DNA of 64,000 bases from Luteimonas sp. JM171 (lineage in GTDB: Bacteria > Pseudomonadota > Gammaproteobacteria > Xanthomonadales > Xanthomonadaceae). The stretch lies in NCBI RefSeq assembly GCF_001717465.1, contig NZ_CP017074.1:2694873-2758872 (forward strand). The letters run 5' to 3'. The translations under genes and the position numbers were made by a program. The notes beneath the pieces were generated by a model. The model did not search any database. It saw nothing but the letters and a program-made list of their open reading frames with translations, and was not told where the DNA came from. Shown here in pieces: positions 12,492 to 22,149 of the stretch (position 1 is its first letter; every line of letters begins with the position of its first letter).

Positions 12492-13199
12492 TCAGAGCAG
12501 CTCGCGCAGGTGGTACCGGCCCGGGCCGCGCCCGGCCAGCGCGGCGGCCGCGTGCAGGGCCCCACGGGCGAAGATATCGCGGCTGCCGGCCCGGTGGACC
12601 AGCTCGATGCGCTCGCCCCCGGTGGTGAACTGCACCAGGTGCTCACCGACGATGTCGCCGGCACGCAGGGAGGCATAGCGGGCGGTGGCGCCCCCCTTGC
12701 CCGCCGCCTCACCCAGGGTCCTGGCCGTGCCCGAGGGCGCGTCCTGCTTGCCGGCGTGGTGGCTTTCAACGATATCGCAGTCCCAGCCCGGCAGCGCCGC
12801 GGCCGCCCGCTCCACCAGCTCGTGCAGCAGCGCGACCCCGAGGCTGAAGTTGGAGGCCCACAGCACCGGAATGTCCCGCGACGCCCCCTCAAGCGATGCC
12901 TGCTGCGCCGCGGCGAGCCCGGTGGTGCCTGACACCAGGGCCTTGCCGCGCTGGCGGCACAGCGCCAGGACCGGATCGAACGCCTCCGGCAGGCTGAAAT
13001 CCACCGCAACGTCGAAATCCGGCGCACCGCGCATCTCGGCCGCCGAGAACCACGCCACGCCGTCAACCACCCGCTGGTTGATGCGCCGCGACACCGCGGC
13101 GACCACCTCGACCCGGGGCTCCTCCTGCGCCAGGCGCAACAGCGCGCGGCCCATGCGGCCGGAGGCGCCGTGGATCATGAGACGGACGGGCGTGTTCAT
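12492..13199 (-). CDS. dapB: 4-hydroxy-tetrahydrodipicolinate reductase
   Basis: The product is 235 residues, slightly short for DapB (about 240-270). It has the N-terminal nucleotide-binding GASGRMGRALL and the catalytic/substrate motif ESHHAGKQDAPSGTA, where the His-His and the Lys bind and protonate the substrate; SGTTGL and ASNFSLGV are also conserved. It reduces 4-hydroxy-tetrahydrodipicolinate with NAD(P)H in lysine and diaminopimelate synthesis. It follows dnaJ on the same strand by 43 bp, so it may be read through from the chaperone operon. Confidence 0.95.
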   Translation of the reverse strand: MNTPVRLMIHGASGRMGRALLRLAQEEPRVEVVAAVSRRINQRVVDGVAWFSAAEMRGAPDFDVAVDFSLPEAFDPVLALCRQRGKALVSGTTGLAAAQQASLEGASRDIPVLWASNFSLGVALLHELVERAAAALPGWDCDIVESHHAGKQDAPSGTARTLGEAAGKGGATARYASLRAGDIVGEHLVQFTTGGERIELVHRAGSRDIFARGALHAAAALAGRGPGRYHLRELL

Positions 13200-13242
13200 G
13201 GCGGCAGGCTAGCCGCGGCCGGGCGCATCCACAAGGGCGCCC

Positions 13243-14376
13243 TCAGGACGTCATGCGCTCCCAGAAGCCCTTCACGCTGTCGAAAAAGGTGCTCGACTTG
13301 GGCGAGTGCCGGCGCGCGCCGTCGCCCACGAACGTGGCCTCGAACTGCTCCAGCAACTCGCGCTGCGCGGAGGTCAGGTTGACCGGGGTTTCCACCACCA
13401 CCTTGCAGTACAGGTCACCCGGGCGGCGGCTGCGCACCGAGGTCACGCCCTTGTCGCGCAGGCGGAACACCTTGCCGGTCTGGGTCTCGGCGGGGATGCG
13501 GATCTCGGCCTCGCCCCCGAGCGTGGGCACCACCACGGTGTCGCCCAGCGCCGCCTGGGAAATGCGGATGGGCACCTCGCAATGCAGGTCGTCGCCATCG
13601 CGCTCGAAAATGGGATGCGGGCGCACCCGCACTTCCACGTACAGGTCCCCGGGCGGCGAGCCGGCGGGACCGGCCTCGCCCTCGCCCGCCAGGCGGATCC
13701 GGTCGCCGGTATCGACCCCGGCGGGGATCTTCACCGACAGCACCTTTTCCTCTTCCACCCTGCCCGCGCCGCGGCAGGTGCCGCAGGGATTGGCGATCAC
13801 CTGGCCGCGCCCGTGGCAGTGCGGGCAGGTCTGCTGCATGGTGAAGATGCCGCGCTGCATGCGCACTTGGCCCCGGCCGTGGCAGGTGGTGCAGGTCTCC
13901 TGCTTGCCGTCCTCCGAACCCGAGCCCGAGCAGTCGTCGCACGACGCGAGCGTCGGCAGTTCGATGCGCTTCTCGATGCCGGCGACGGCCTCCTCCAGGT
14001 CAAGCTCCAGCACGTACCCTACGTCGGCGCCGCGGCGCGCCTGCCCGCGCACGCCGCCGCCGAAGATGTCGCCGAAGATGTCCCCGAAGATGTCGCCCAT
14101 GTCGACGCCGCCGAACCCCGGGCCGGCGTTGCCGCCGCCCATGCCGTGTTCGAACGCGGCGTGGCCATGCTGGTCGTACATGCGGCGCTTGCCGCCGTCG
14201 GAGAGGACTTCGTAGGCCTCCTTGCACTCCTTGAACCGCGCCTCGGCTTCCTTGTCGCCGGGATTGCGATCCGGGTGGTACTTCATCGCGCTGCGGCGAT
14301 AGGCCTTCTTCAGCTCGTCCTCGGTGGCGGTGCGGCTGACGCCCAGGACTTCGTAATAGTCGCGCTTGCTCATCAA
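13243..14376 (-). CDS. dnaJ: Chaperone protein DnaJ (type I Hsp40)
   Basis: The 377-residue protein contains the J domain with the HPD tripeptide ([11 protein letters not shown]), a Gly/Phe-rich linker (about 75-110), and four zinc-binding CxxCxGxG repeats: [24 protein letters not shown] and CGTCRGAG. The C-terminal substrate-binding domain follows. It stimulates DnaK ATPase and delivers clients. The frame begins with two Met codons; the second ([11 protein letters not shown]) matches the usual start, so the true start may be 14373. It is the last chaperone gene of hrcA-grpE-dnaK-dnaJ. Confidence 0.97.
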   Translation of the reverse strand: MMSKRDYYEVLGVSRTATEDELKKAYRRSAMKYHPDRNPGDKEAEARFKECKEAYEVLSDGGKRRMYDQHGHAAFEHGMGGGNAGPGFGGVDMGDIFGDIFGDIFGGGVRGQARRGADVGYVLELDLEEAVAGIEKRIELPTLASCDDCSGSGSEDGKQETCTTCHGRGQVRMQRGIFTMQQTCPHCHGRGQVIANPCGTCRGAGRVEEEKVLSVKIPAGVDTGDRIRLAGEGEAGPAGSPPGDLYVEVRVRPHPIFERDGDDLHCEVPIRISQAALGDTVVVPTLGGEAEIRIPAETQTGKVFRLRDKGVTSVRSRRPGDLYCKVVVETPVNLTSAQRELLEQFEATFVGDGARRHSPKSSTFFDSVKGFWERMTS

Positions 14377-14425
14377 TCAGGTCCGTCTTGCGGGCGGACC
14401 AGGAAACCGTGGTCCACATGTGCAA

Positions 14426-14456
14426 CGGGAACCGGCGGACAAGCCGGCGGTTCCCG
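14426..14456 (-). other. Hairpin in the dnaK-dnaJ intergenic gap
   Basis: CGGGAACCG (14426-14434) and CGGTTCCCG (14448-14456) form a 9-bp perfect stem with a 13-nt loop that has some further self-complementarity (CCGGC/GCCGG). There is no U-run on the minus-strand transcript. It is more likely a processing or partial-attenuation hairpin that lowers dnaJ relative to dnaK than a full terminator; this is inference. Confidence 0.45.
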
Positions 14457-14477
14457 TCACAGCTGCCGATGGGAGGA

Positions 14478-16412
<1,935 letters not shown>

Positions 16413-16474
16413 GAGTGGTTCCCTCTGGATCCTGATTCAGTAAATGTTGGGGCGGCCTCGCCGCCGACAGGGTT

Positions 16475-16503
16475 GATCTGGGGGCGGCTGGCGCCGCTTC
16501 AAG
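16475..16503 (-). promoter_or_regulatory. Sigma-32-type heat-shock promoter before dnaK
   Basis: On the minus strand CTTGAA (16498-16503) and CCCCAGATC (16475-16483) are separated by 14 bp, close to the sigma-32 pattern CTTGAA-N(13-17)-CCCCATnT. Transcription would start about 55 bp upstream of the dnaK ATG. It would allow dnaK-dnaJ to be induced independently of hrcA-grpE. Confidence 0.7.
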
Positions 16504-16532
16504 CGCAGCGCGCGGAATCCGCGCGTCGATGG

Positions 16533-17060
16533 TCAGCTTTTGGCCACCACTACCATCGCCGGCCGCAGCAGCCGCTCGTTGAGCACATAGCCCTTCTGGA
16601 ACACCTGCACGACGGCGCCCGGGGCCACGCCCTCGGCCTCGGAGACGCTCATCGCCTGGTGATGCTCGGGATTGAAGGCATCGCCGGGCGCCGGCGCGAT
16701 CTCGACCAGCCCATTGGCACCGGTGACCTTCTGCAGCTGGCGCAGGGTCGCCTCCAGGCCGGCCCGCAGCGGGTCATCCGCGGAAGCGCTCGCCAGGCCC
16801 GCCTCGATGCTGTCGAACACCGGCAGCATGTCCGCAAGCAGGCGCTCATTGGCGAACCGGCGCGCTGACTCGATCTCGCGCACCATGCGCTTGCGCTGGT
16901 TCTCAAGGTCCGCGCGCTCAAGCAGGGACTGGGCGCGCAGCTGCTCCAGCTCGGCCTGCAAGGCTTCGACTTGCGCTTGAAGCGGCTGGCTTGCGTTCTC
17001 TTCCACGGCCTCGCCCGGCTGCTGCCGTGGATCCTGTTCCTGTCCGGATTCCTGGTTCAT
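16533..17060 (-). CDS. grpE: Nucleotide exchange factor GrpE
   Basis: The protein has 175 residues from the ATG at 17058-17060 (MNQESGQEQ). An acidic, Gln-rich disordered N-terminus leads into a long coiled coil ([18 protein letters not shown]) and then the beta-wing domain with the conserved NPEHHQAMS and [18 protein letters not shown] signatures. It releases ADP from DnaK. The start was set at the acidic N-terminus; the upstream frame lacks GrpE character and would overlap the promoter region. hrcA ends 80 bp upstream. Confidence 0.96.
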   Translation of the reverse strand: MNQESGQEQDPRQQPGEAVEENASQPLQAQVEALQAELEQLRAQSLLERADLENQRKRMVREIESARRFANERLLADMLPVFDSIEAGLASASADDPLRAGLEATLRQLQKVTGANGLVEIAPAPGDAFNPEHHQAMSVSEAEGVAPGAVVQVFQKGYVLNERLLRPAMVVVAKS

Positions 17061-17101
17061 CTCTGGTCCCGTGGCGGTCGATCTGCCGCCGTCGGATCCG
17101 G

Positions 17102-17130
17102 CAATGGGGCCCGCCCCGGGGCAATTCAAC
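17102..17130 (-). promoter_or_regulatory. Sigma-32-type heat-shock promoter before grpE
   Basis: The minus strand reads GTTGAA (17125-17130), a 15-bp spacer, then CCCCATTG (17102-17109), a near-consensus sigma-32 -10 element. The start point would fall about 35 bp upstream of the grpE ATG. It lies in the 80-bp hrcA-grpE gap, so the chaperone genes can be induced without raising the HrcA repressor equally. Confidence 0.72.
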
Positions 17131-17140
17131 CCCGCCCGGC

Positions 17141-18199
17141 TCAGGACTCGTTGGCGGCGTCCAGCGCGGCGCCCAGTGCACCGGCGGTGGCCTGCACCAC
17201 CGGGATCACCCGGTCGTAGGCCATGCGGGTGGGGCCGATCGCGCCCAGCACGCCCAGCACCTGGCCTCCACTGCCATAGCTGGCGGTCACCAGCGACACC
17301 CCCTCCAGCGGCGCCAGGCCGGTTTCCTCGCCAATGAAGATGCGCACCCCGGGCGCGTCGACCGTGCGCTCAAGCAGCTGCAGGATCTCCCGCTTGCGCG
17401 AGAACGCCTCGAACAGTTCGCGCAGGCGCTCCAGGTCGGAAAGGTCCTGCAGGCCGATCAGCCGGTTCTGGCCGGCGACGACCATATCCTCGTCGTCCCC
17501 GTCCAGGGCCTGTTCGGCCAGTTCCACGGTCTGCGCAAGCAGGGTTTCCATCTCGCTGCGGGCCGAGCGCATGTCGCGCACCAGCGCGGCGCGGATCTCC
17601 CCCAGCGGCATGCCGGCGAAGTGCGCGTTGAGATAGTTGGCCACCCGCTCCAGCTCCGCGGGCCCGTAGTTGCGGCGGGTCTGGATCAGGCGGTTCTGGA
17701 TCTCGTTGTCGGCAAACACTAGGATGGCCATCACCCGCTGCGCGTCCACCGCCACGAAATCGATGTGGCGGAATGCGAACCGCTCGCGCCGCGGCACGCT
17801 CACCACCCCCATGAAGCGCGTCATCGCCGACACCAGCTCCGACGCGCTTCCCAGCAGCGACTGGGTGCCACCGCCCGGGGCGAGCTCGCCGCGCACGCGG
17901 GCCATCTCGGCTTCCGGCAGGGGCCTGAGCTGCAGCATCGAATCGACGAACACGCGGTAGCCCTGGGCGGTGGGAACCCGGCCCGCCGACGTGTGCGGCG
18001 AGGTCAGGAACCCGCTTTCCTCAAGGTCGGCCAGGATGTTGCGGATGGTTGCCGGGCTCACGTCCAGGCCCGAGTGGCGGGCCAGGGTCTGCGACCCCAC
18101 CGGCTCGCCATCCTGGATGTGGCGGCCGATCAGGGTCCGCAGCAGCTGGCGGGCGCGCGGATCGAGAGCGTGGGCGGACTGTTCCTCGTGACGGCTCAT
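17141..18199 (-). CDS. hrcA: Heat-inducible transcription repressor HrcA
   Basis: The protein is 352 residues from the ATG at 18197-18199. An N-terminal winged helix ([21 protein letters not shown], preceded by [15 protein letters not shown]) is followed by the GAF-like HrcA domain (NYLNAHFAG...; [19 protein letters not shown] near the C-terminus). HrcA binds CIRCE operators and needs GroEL for folding. No CIRCE inverted repeat is visible upstream of hrcA, grpE or dnaK, so its target here is presumably elsewhere (groESL in related species). The gene is divergent from recN with about 70 bp between starts. Confidence 0.95.
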   Translation of the reverse strand: MSRHEEQSAHALDPRARQLLRTLIGRHIQDGEPVGSQTLARHSGLDVSPATIRNILADLEESGFLTSPHTSAGRVPTAQGYRVFVDSMLQLRPLPEAEMARVRGELAPGGGTQSLLGSASELVSAMTRFMGVVSVPRRERFAFRHIDFVAVDAQRVMAILVFADNEIQNRLIQTRRNYGPAELERVANYLNAHFAGMPLGEIRAALVRDMRSARSEMETLLAQTVELAEQALDGDDEDMVVAGQNRLIGLQDLSDLERLRELFEAFSRKREILQLLERTVDAPGVRIFIGEETGLAPLEGVSLVTASYGSGGQVLGVLGAIGPTRMAYDRVIPVVQATAGALGAALDAANES

Positions 18200-18209
18200 G
18201 ATCCTAACG

Positions 18210-18238
18210 ATATACGGGCGGCCCCGCCCCTTCGCAAG
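18210..18238 (-). promoter_or_regulatory. Possible sigma-32-like promoter at hrcA
   Basis: CTTGCGA (18232-18238), 13 bp, then CCCGTATAT (18210-18218) on the minus strand resembles a weak sigma-32 promoter. The -10 ends only 10 bp before the hrcA ATG, so the transcript would be nearly leaderless. That makes the assignment uncertain. Confidence 0.35.
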
Positions 18239-18268
18239 CGGGCGCGGCGGCTGCACAATCACGTCCCT

Positions 18269-19930
18269 ATGCTCACCCATCTCACGATCCGTGATTTTGC
18301 CGTTGCCAGCGCCACCGAAATGGAGTTCGGCCCCGGCCTGACCGTGATCTCCGGCGAAACCGGCGCCGGCAAGTCCCTGCTGGTGGATGCCCTGGGCTTC
18401 CTCTCCGGCCTGCGCGCGGACAGCGGCATGGTGCGGCACGGCGCCAGGCGCGCGGAGCTCAACGCCGCGTTCGACCTCGCCGACGCGCCGGCGGCCGCGG
18501 AATGGCTGCGCGAGCACGAGTTCGACGAGGACGACGCCTGCCTCCTGCGCCGCACCCTGCGCGCCGACGGCGGCTCAAGGGCATGGATCAACGGCCGCCC
18601 GGCCACCCTCGCCCAGCTGGGTGAGCTGGCGGGCCTGCTGGTCGAGATCCACGGGCAGCATGAACACCAGGCGCTGCTCTCGCGGGCCAGCCAGCTGGCC
18701 TTGCTGGATGCGTTCGGCCGGCACGCAGCGGAACTGGCCGACGTGGCCGCCGCCGCGCACGCCTGGTCGGCGCTGGAGCAGGAGCGCGACGCGCTCTCGC
18801 GCAGCGGCGACCCGGCCGAGCGCCGCGAGTGGCTGCGCCACCAGCTGTCGGAACTCGAGGACCAGCCGCTGGAACCTGACGCGATCCAGGCCCTGCTCGC
18901 CGACCACCGGCGCCACGCCCACGCTGCGGAACTGATCGGTGCCTGTGACAGCGCCCTGGATCAGATCGGCGGCGAAGACTCGCTGGACGCCCAGGTGCAG
19001 CGCGTCCGCGCCGGGCTGGCCCGCATGCAGGAGCACGAGCCGCGGCTTGGTGAAGTGGACGCGATGCTCGAGTCCGCCGGCATCCAGCTGGAGGAAGCGG
19101 CCTCGCTGCTCCAGCTCGTTCGCGACGACCTGGAGATCGACCCGGCCGGGTACGAGGAGCTGGACCGCCGCCTGGGGCAGTTGCATGACCTGGCCCGCAA
19201 GCACCGGGTCAAGCCCGAAGGCCTGGCCGCCCGCCGGGATGAGATGGCCGCTGAGCTGGACGCGCTGGAGCACGCGGGCGAGCGCCTGCAGGCGCTGGAA
19301 CACGAGATCCGGGCCGCCGCCGCCCGCTGGGAGTCTGCGGCCGAAGCCCTGGGCAAGGCCCGCGCAAAAGCCGCCGAAAAGCTTTCGCGCGACACGACCG
19401 CCCTGATTTCCGAGCTCGGCATGGGCGGCGGCCGGTTTGAAGTGCAGATCGAGGCGCAGGACCGCGGCCGCCCGGACCCCCAGGGGGCGGAGCGGGTCGA
19501 ATTCCTGGTGTCGGCCAACGCAGGCCAGCCGCCACGCCCGCTGCGCCGGGTGGCCTCGGGCGGCGAACTGTCGCGTATCTCGCTGGCGATCGAAGTCGCC
19601 GCGCTCGGCCTGGATGCGGTGCCCACGATGGTCTTCGACGAGGTGGATTCGGGCATCGGTGGCGCCGTGGCCGGGATCGTGGGCGCCAGGCTGCGCGCCC
19701 TTGGACGCACCCGGCAGGTGCTGTGCGTCACCCACCTTCCGCAGGTCGCCGCGCAGGGGCACGCGCACTGGCTGGTCAGCAAGACCGAGGTGGATGGCGC
19801 GACCGAAAGCCGGGCCACCGTGCTCGACGGGCGGCAGCGCCAGGAGGAGCTGGCGCGGATGCTGGGCGGTGTGGAGATCAGCCGGGAAGCACGCGCCGCG
19901 GCGCGCCGGCTGCTGGCCGAGGTGGACTGA
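18269..19930 (+). CDS. recN: DNA repair protein RecN
   Basis: The product is 553 residues from the ATG at 18269. It is an SMC-like ATPase: Walker A ISGETGAGKSLLVDAL at residues 27-42, long central coiled coils, the ABC signature in RRVASGGELSRISLAIE, and Walker B TMVFDEVDSGIGG. IHGQHEHQALL is typical of RecN. It acts early in double-strand break repair by holding ends together. No recognisable LexA box is seen in the short intergenic region with hrcA. The start was set at MLTHLTIRDFAV, where homology begins. Confidence 0.96.
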   Translation: MLTHLTIRDFAVASATEMEFGPGLTVISGETGAGKSLLVDALGFLSGLRADSGMVRHGARRAELNAAFDLADAPAAAEWLREHEFDEDDACLLRRTLRADGGSRAWINGRPATLAQLGELAGLLVEIHGQHEHQALLSRASQLALLDAFGRHAAELADVAAAAHAWSALEQERDALSRSGDPAERREWLRHQLSELEDQPLEPDAIQALLADHRRHAHAAELIGACDSALDQIGGEDSLDAQVQRVRAGLARMQEHEPRLGEVDAMLESAGIQLEEAASLLQLVRDDLEIDPAGYEELDRRLGQLHDLARKHRVKPEGLAARRDEMAAELDALEHAGERLQALEHEIRAAAARWESAAEALGKARAKAAEKLSRDTTALISELGMGGGRFEVQIEAQDRGRPDPQGAERVEFLVSANAGQPPRPLRRVASGGELSRISLAIEVAALGLDAVPTMVFDEVDSGIGGAVAGIVGARLRALGRTRQVLCVTHLPQVAAQGHAHWLVSKTEVDGATESRATVLDGRQRQEELARMLGGVEISREARAAARRLLAEVD

Positions 19931-19961
19931 CCGGGACAGGGGCCGGCAGCGCCGGCCGCGC

Positions 19962-20366
19962 CTACTTCTTCTTGCGCACGTACAACACCAGCGAGTGGTC
20001 GACCAGCTGGTAGCCGCGTTGCACGGCGATCTCGTGCTGCAGCCGCTCGATCTCCTCGCTCTCGAATTCCTCGATGTGGCCCGTGTCCACGTCCACCATG
20101 TGGTAGTGGTGGCCACCGCGGTCCAGTTCGTAAACGGCGTGCCCGCCTTCGAAGTTGTGCTTGAGGACCAGGCCGGCCGCCTCGAACTGGGTCAGCACGC
20201 GGTAGACCGTGGCCAATCCGATCTCATCCCCCTGCTCCAGCAGCTGGCGATAGATCTCCTCCGCATTGAGGTGGTGGTGCGGGGAGTTCTGCTCCAGCAG
20301 CTGCAGGATCCGCACGCGCGGATGGGTCACCTTCAGCCCGGCCTTGCGCAGATCCAGCGATTCCAT
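19962..20366 (-). CDS. fur: Ferric uptake regulator Fur
   Basis: The protein is 134 residues from MESLDLRKAGLKVTHPRVRILQLLE. A winged-helix domain with the recognition helix in IGLATVYRVLTQFEAAGL is followed by the dimerisation/metal domain with HHYHMVDVDTGHIEEFE carrying the His and Glu metal ligands. The Cys pairs of the structural zinc site seen in many Fur proteins are absent, as in some relatives. Fe2+-Fur represses iron-acquisition genes. GGAG lies 8 bp before the ATG. It is divergent from bamE, a conserved arrangement in gammaproteobacteria. Confidence 0.95.
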   Translation of the reverse strand: MESLDLRKAGLKVTHPRVRILQLLEQNSPHHHLNAEEIYRQLLEQGDEIGLATVYRVLTQFEAAGLVLKHNFEGGHAVYELDRGGHHYHMVDVDTGHIEEFESEEIERLQHEIAVQRGYQLVDHSLVLYVRKKK

Positions 20367-20487
20367 CAAATCATCTCCATAACGACACACGCGCGGGACG
20401 GTTCGCGCTGAACAGCCGCCGCGAAGGCAAGCTTGCGGCGGCCGTGGAAGTGTATCATCGGCGAATTCCCGAACCGCCTCACACCGC

Positions 20488-20877
20488 ATGCGCAAGTTTA
20501 TCGTTCCCGCCCTGGCTGCATTGCTCGTTGCCGGCTGCGGCCTGGTCTACCGCCAGCCCATTTACCAGGGCAGCCTGCTGGACGAACAGGCGGTGGAGCA
20601 ACTGCAGGCGGGAATGGACCGGCAGCAGGTCCTGGGGCTGCTGGGCAGCCCGTCCCTCGCCGACCCGTTCCACCAGGATCGCTGGGACTACACGGCCAGC
20701 GAGCGCACCGGGCGCCGCGGCCCGGCCGAGGTCAAGAACCTGACCCTGTGGTTCGAGAACGACGCCCTCGTGCGCTGGGAAGGCGAGTATTTCCCGGATC
20801 GCGACGCCGAGCTGGTGTCCGAGGTCCGCCGGGCCTTCGGCCCCAACCTGCCGCGCGAGCGCAACCAGCGCCGCTGA
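20488..20877 (+). CDS. bamE: Outer-membrane assembly lipoprotein BamE (SmpA)
   Basis: The 129-residue protein has a lipoprotein signal ending LLVAGC, with the lipidated Cys at residue 17. The BamE fold follows (VYRQPIYQGSLLDEQAVEQL, then QVLGLLGSPSLADPF and the W-x-Y hairpin). It is a non-essential part of the BAM complex that inserts beta-barrel proteins into the outer membrane. It is divergent from fur, with 121 bp between starts. Confidence 0.94.
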   Translation: MRKFIVPALAALLVAGCGLVYRQPIYQGSLLDEQAVEQLQAGMDRQQVLGLLGSPSLADPFHQDRWDYTASERTGRRGPAEVKNLTLWFENDALVRWEGEYFPDRDAELVSEVRRAFGPNLPRERNQRR

Positions 20878-20883
20878 GCCCCG

Positions 20884-21141
20884 CTATTTCGCCCGCGTCG
20901 CGCGCCGGCGGCGGGCTTCCTTCGGATCCATCGCCAGCGGGCGCAGCAGCTCCAGGCGGTCGCCGTCACGCAAGGGCGTGTCCGCCCGGACGCGCTCGCC
21001 GAACACCGCATAGCCCTCGATCCCGCCCAGCGGCAGGCCGGAGGCCGCCGCTGCGTCCGCCGCGGTGCAGCCCTCCGCCAGCCTGATCCGCACCGAGCGG
21101 GCGTCGCGCGGCAGCGCCAGCAGCACTTCCACCTCCATCAT
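20884..21141 (-). CDS. rnfH: RnfH-family ubiquitin-like protein (RatB)
   Basis: The 85-residue protein has a beta-grasp fold (VEVLLALPRDARSVRIRLAEG; the GIEGYAVFGERV motif; TPLRDGDRLELLRPL) and a very basic C-terminal tail. RnfH is regularly paired with ratA and smpB. Its molecular role is not settled. The start is one of two adjacent Met codons and overlaps the ratA stop, so the two genes are translationally coupled. It converges on bamE with a 6-bp gap. Confidence 0.9.
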   Translation of the reverse strand: MMEVEVLLALPRDARSVRIRLAEGCTAADAAAASGLPLGGIEGYAVFGERVRADTPLRDGDRLELLRPLAMDPKEARRRRATRAK

Positions 21142-21578
21142 CCGCCGGATCCGGCCACGTCGTCGGCAACCCGGACGAAGTCATCCACCATCCGGTCGGC
21201 AAGCCGCTGCAGGCCCAGCGTGAGCGGCGCCAGCAGCAGCCGGGAGCGCGGCTCGAAATCCAGCGTCAGCTCGACCCGGCTCGCGGACTCGTCCAGGGCG
21301 TGGAACTGCCAGCGCCCCTCCAGCTTGCGGAACGGGCCCTCGCGCAGGTGCATGTCGATCCGCAGCGGCGGATGCAGGACGTTCTCGGTGGTGAACCAGG
21401 TGCGGAACGAGCCGATGCCAAGCTCAAGCTTCGCCACCACCCGGTCGTCGCCGCGCTCGATCACCTGCGCCCCCTCGCACCAGGCAAACCGGCGTGGATA
21501 GGCCTCCACGTCGTTGACCAGGTCGAACATGCGCGCGGCTGAATGTTCGACGAGGGCGCTGCGCTGGATCTTGGGCAT
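21138..21578 (-). CDS. ratA: RatA / Coq10-type START-domain protein
   Basis: The 146-residue protein is a START/polyketide-cyclase fold of the Coq10 family (MPKIQRSALVEHSAARMFDLVNDVEAYPRRF; LTLDFEPRSRLL; LQRLADRMVDDFVRVAD). E. coli RatA was described as an inhibitor of 70S formation, whereas the eukaryotic homologue binds ubiquinone; the latter role may be the ancestral one. It is divergent from smpB by 66 bp, a conserved arrangement. Confidence 0.93.
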   Translation of the reverse strand: MPKIQRSALVEHSAARMFDLVNDVEAYPRRFAWCEGAQVIERGDDRVVAKLELGIGSFRTWFTTENVLHPPLRIDMHLREGPFRKLEGRWQFHALDESASRVELTLDFEPRSRLLLAPLTLGLQRLADRMVDDFVRVADDVAGSGG

Positions 21579-21644
21579 CTGTGATTCCGGGGTCTGGTGA
21601 CGCGGGCATGTCATTGGCCGCGTGCATCGTGGGACAATTGCCGC

Positions 21645-22139
21645 ATGGCAAAGAAGGCAGGCAAGGATAAGGCAAAAGCCGGGGGCACCATTGCGCTCAA
21701 CAAGCGCGCGCGCCACGACTACCACCTGGAAGAGCGCTTCGAGGCGGGGCTGGCCCTGCAGGGGTGGGAGCTGAAGTCGATCCGCGCCGGTCGCGCCAAC
21801 ATCTCCGAGGCGTATGCGGTGATCCGGAACGGCGAACTGTTCCTGTTCGGCGCCCAGATCACCCCCCTCATTTCTGCGTCCAGCCACACCGTGGCCGATG
21901 CCACCCGCACCCGCAAGCTGCTGCTGCACCGGCGCGAGATCGACCAGCTCATCGGCAAGGTCGAGCGCGAGGGCTACACGCTGGTGCCCACCGCCATGTA
22001 CTGGAAGGGCAACAAGGTCAAGGCGGAAATCGCGCTGGCGCGGGGCAAGCAGAAGCACGACAAGCGCGACGCCGAGCGCGAGCGCGACTGGAGCCGGGAG
22101 AAGCAGCGCCTGCTGCGCCGCCACAACCGCGACGCCTGA
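21645..22139 (+). CDS. smpB: SsrA-binding protein SmpB
   Basis: The protein is 164 residues from [19 protein letters not shown]. The OB-fold core has the RNA-binding [19 protein letters not shown] and [17 protein letters not shown], and the basic C-terminal tail ([20 protein letters not shown]) enters the mRNA channel. It carries tmRNA to stalled ribosomes. Its partner ssrA is only 2.3 kb downstream. Confidence 0.97.
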   Translation: MAKKAGKDKAKAGGTIALNKRARHDYHLEERFEAGLALQGWELKSIRAGRANISEAYAVIRNGELFLFGAQITPLISASSHTVADATRTRKLLLHRREIDQLIGKVEREGYTLVPTAMYWKGNKVKAEIALARGKQKHDKRDAERERDWSREKQRLLRRHNRDA

Positions 22140-22149
22140 GGCAGCGGCG

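Noticed and set aside
18200..18268. A CIRCE operator or LexA box between hrcA and recN
   Set aside because: No TTAGCACTC/GAGTGCTAA pair and no SOS-box palindrome is present.
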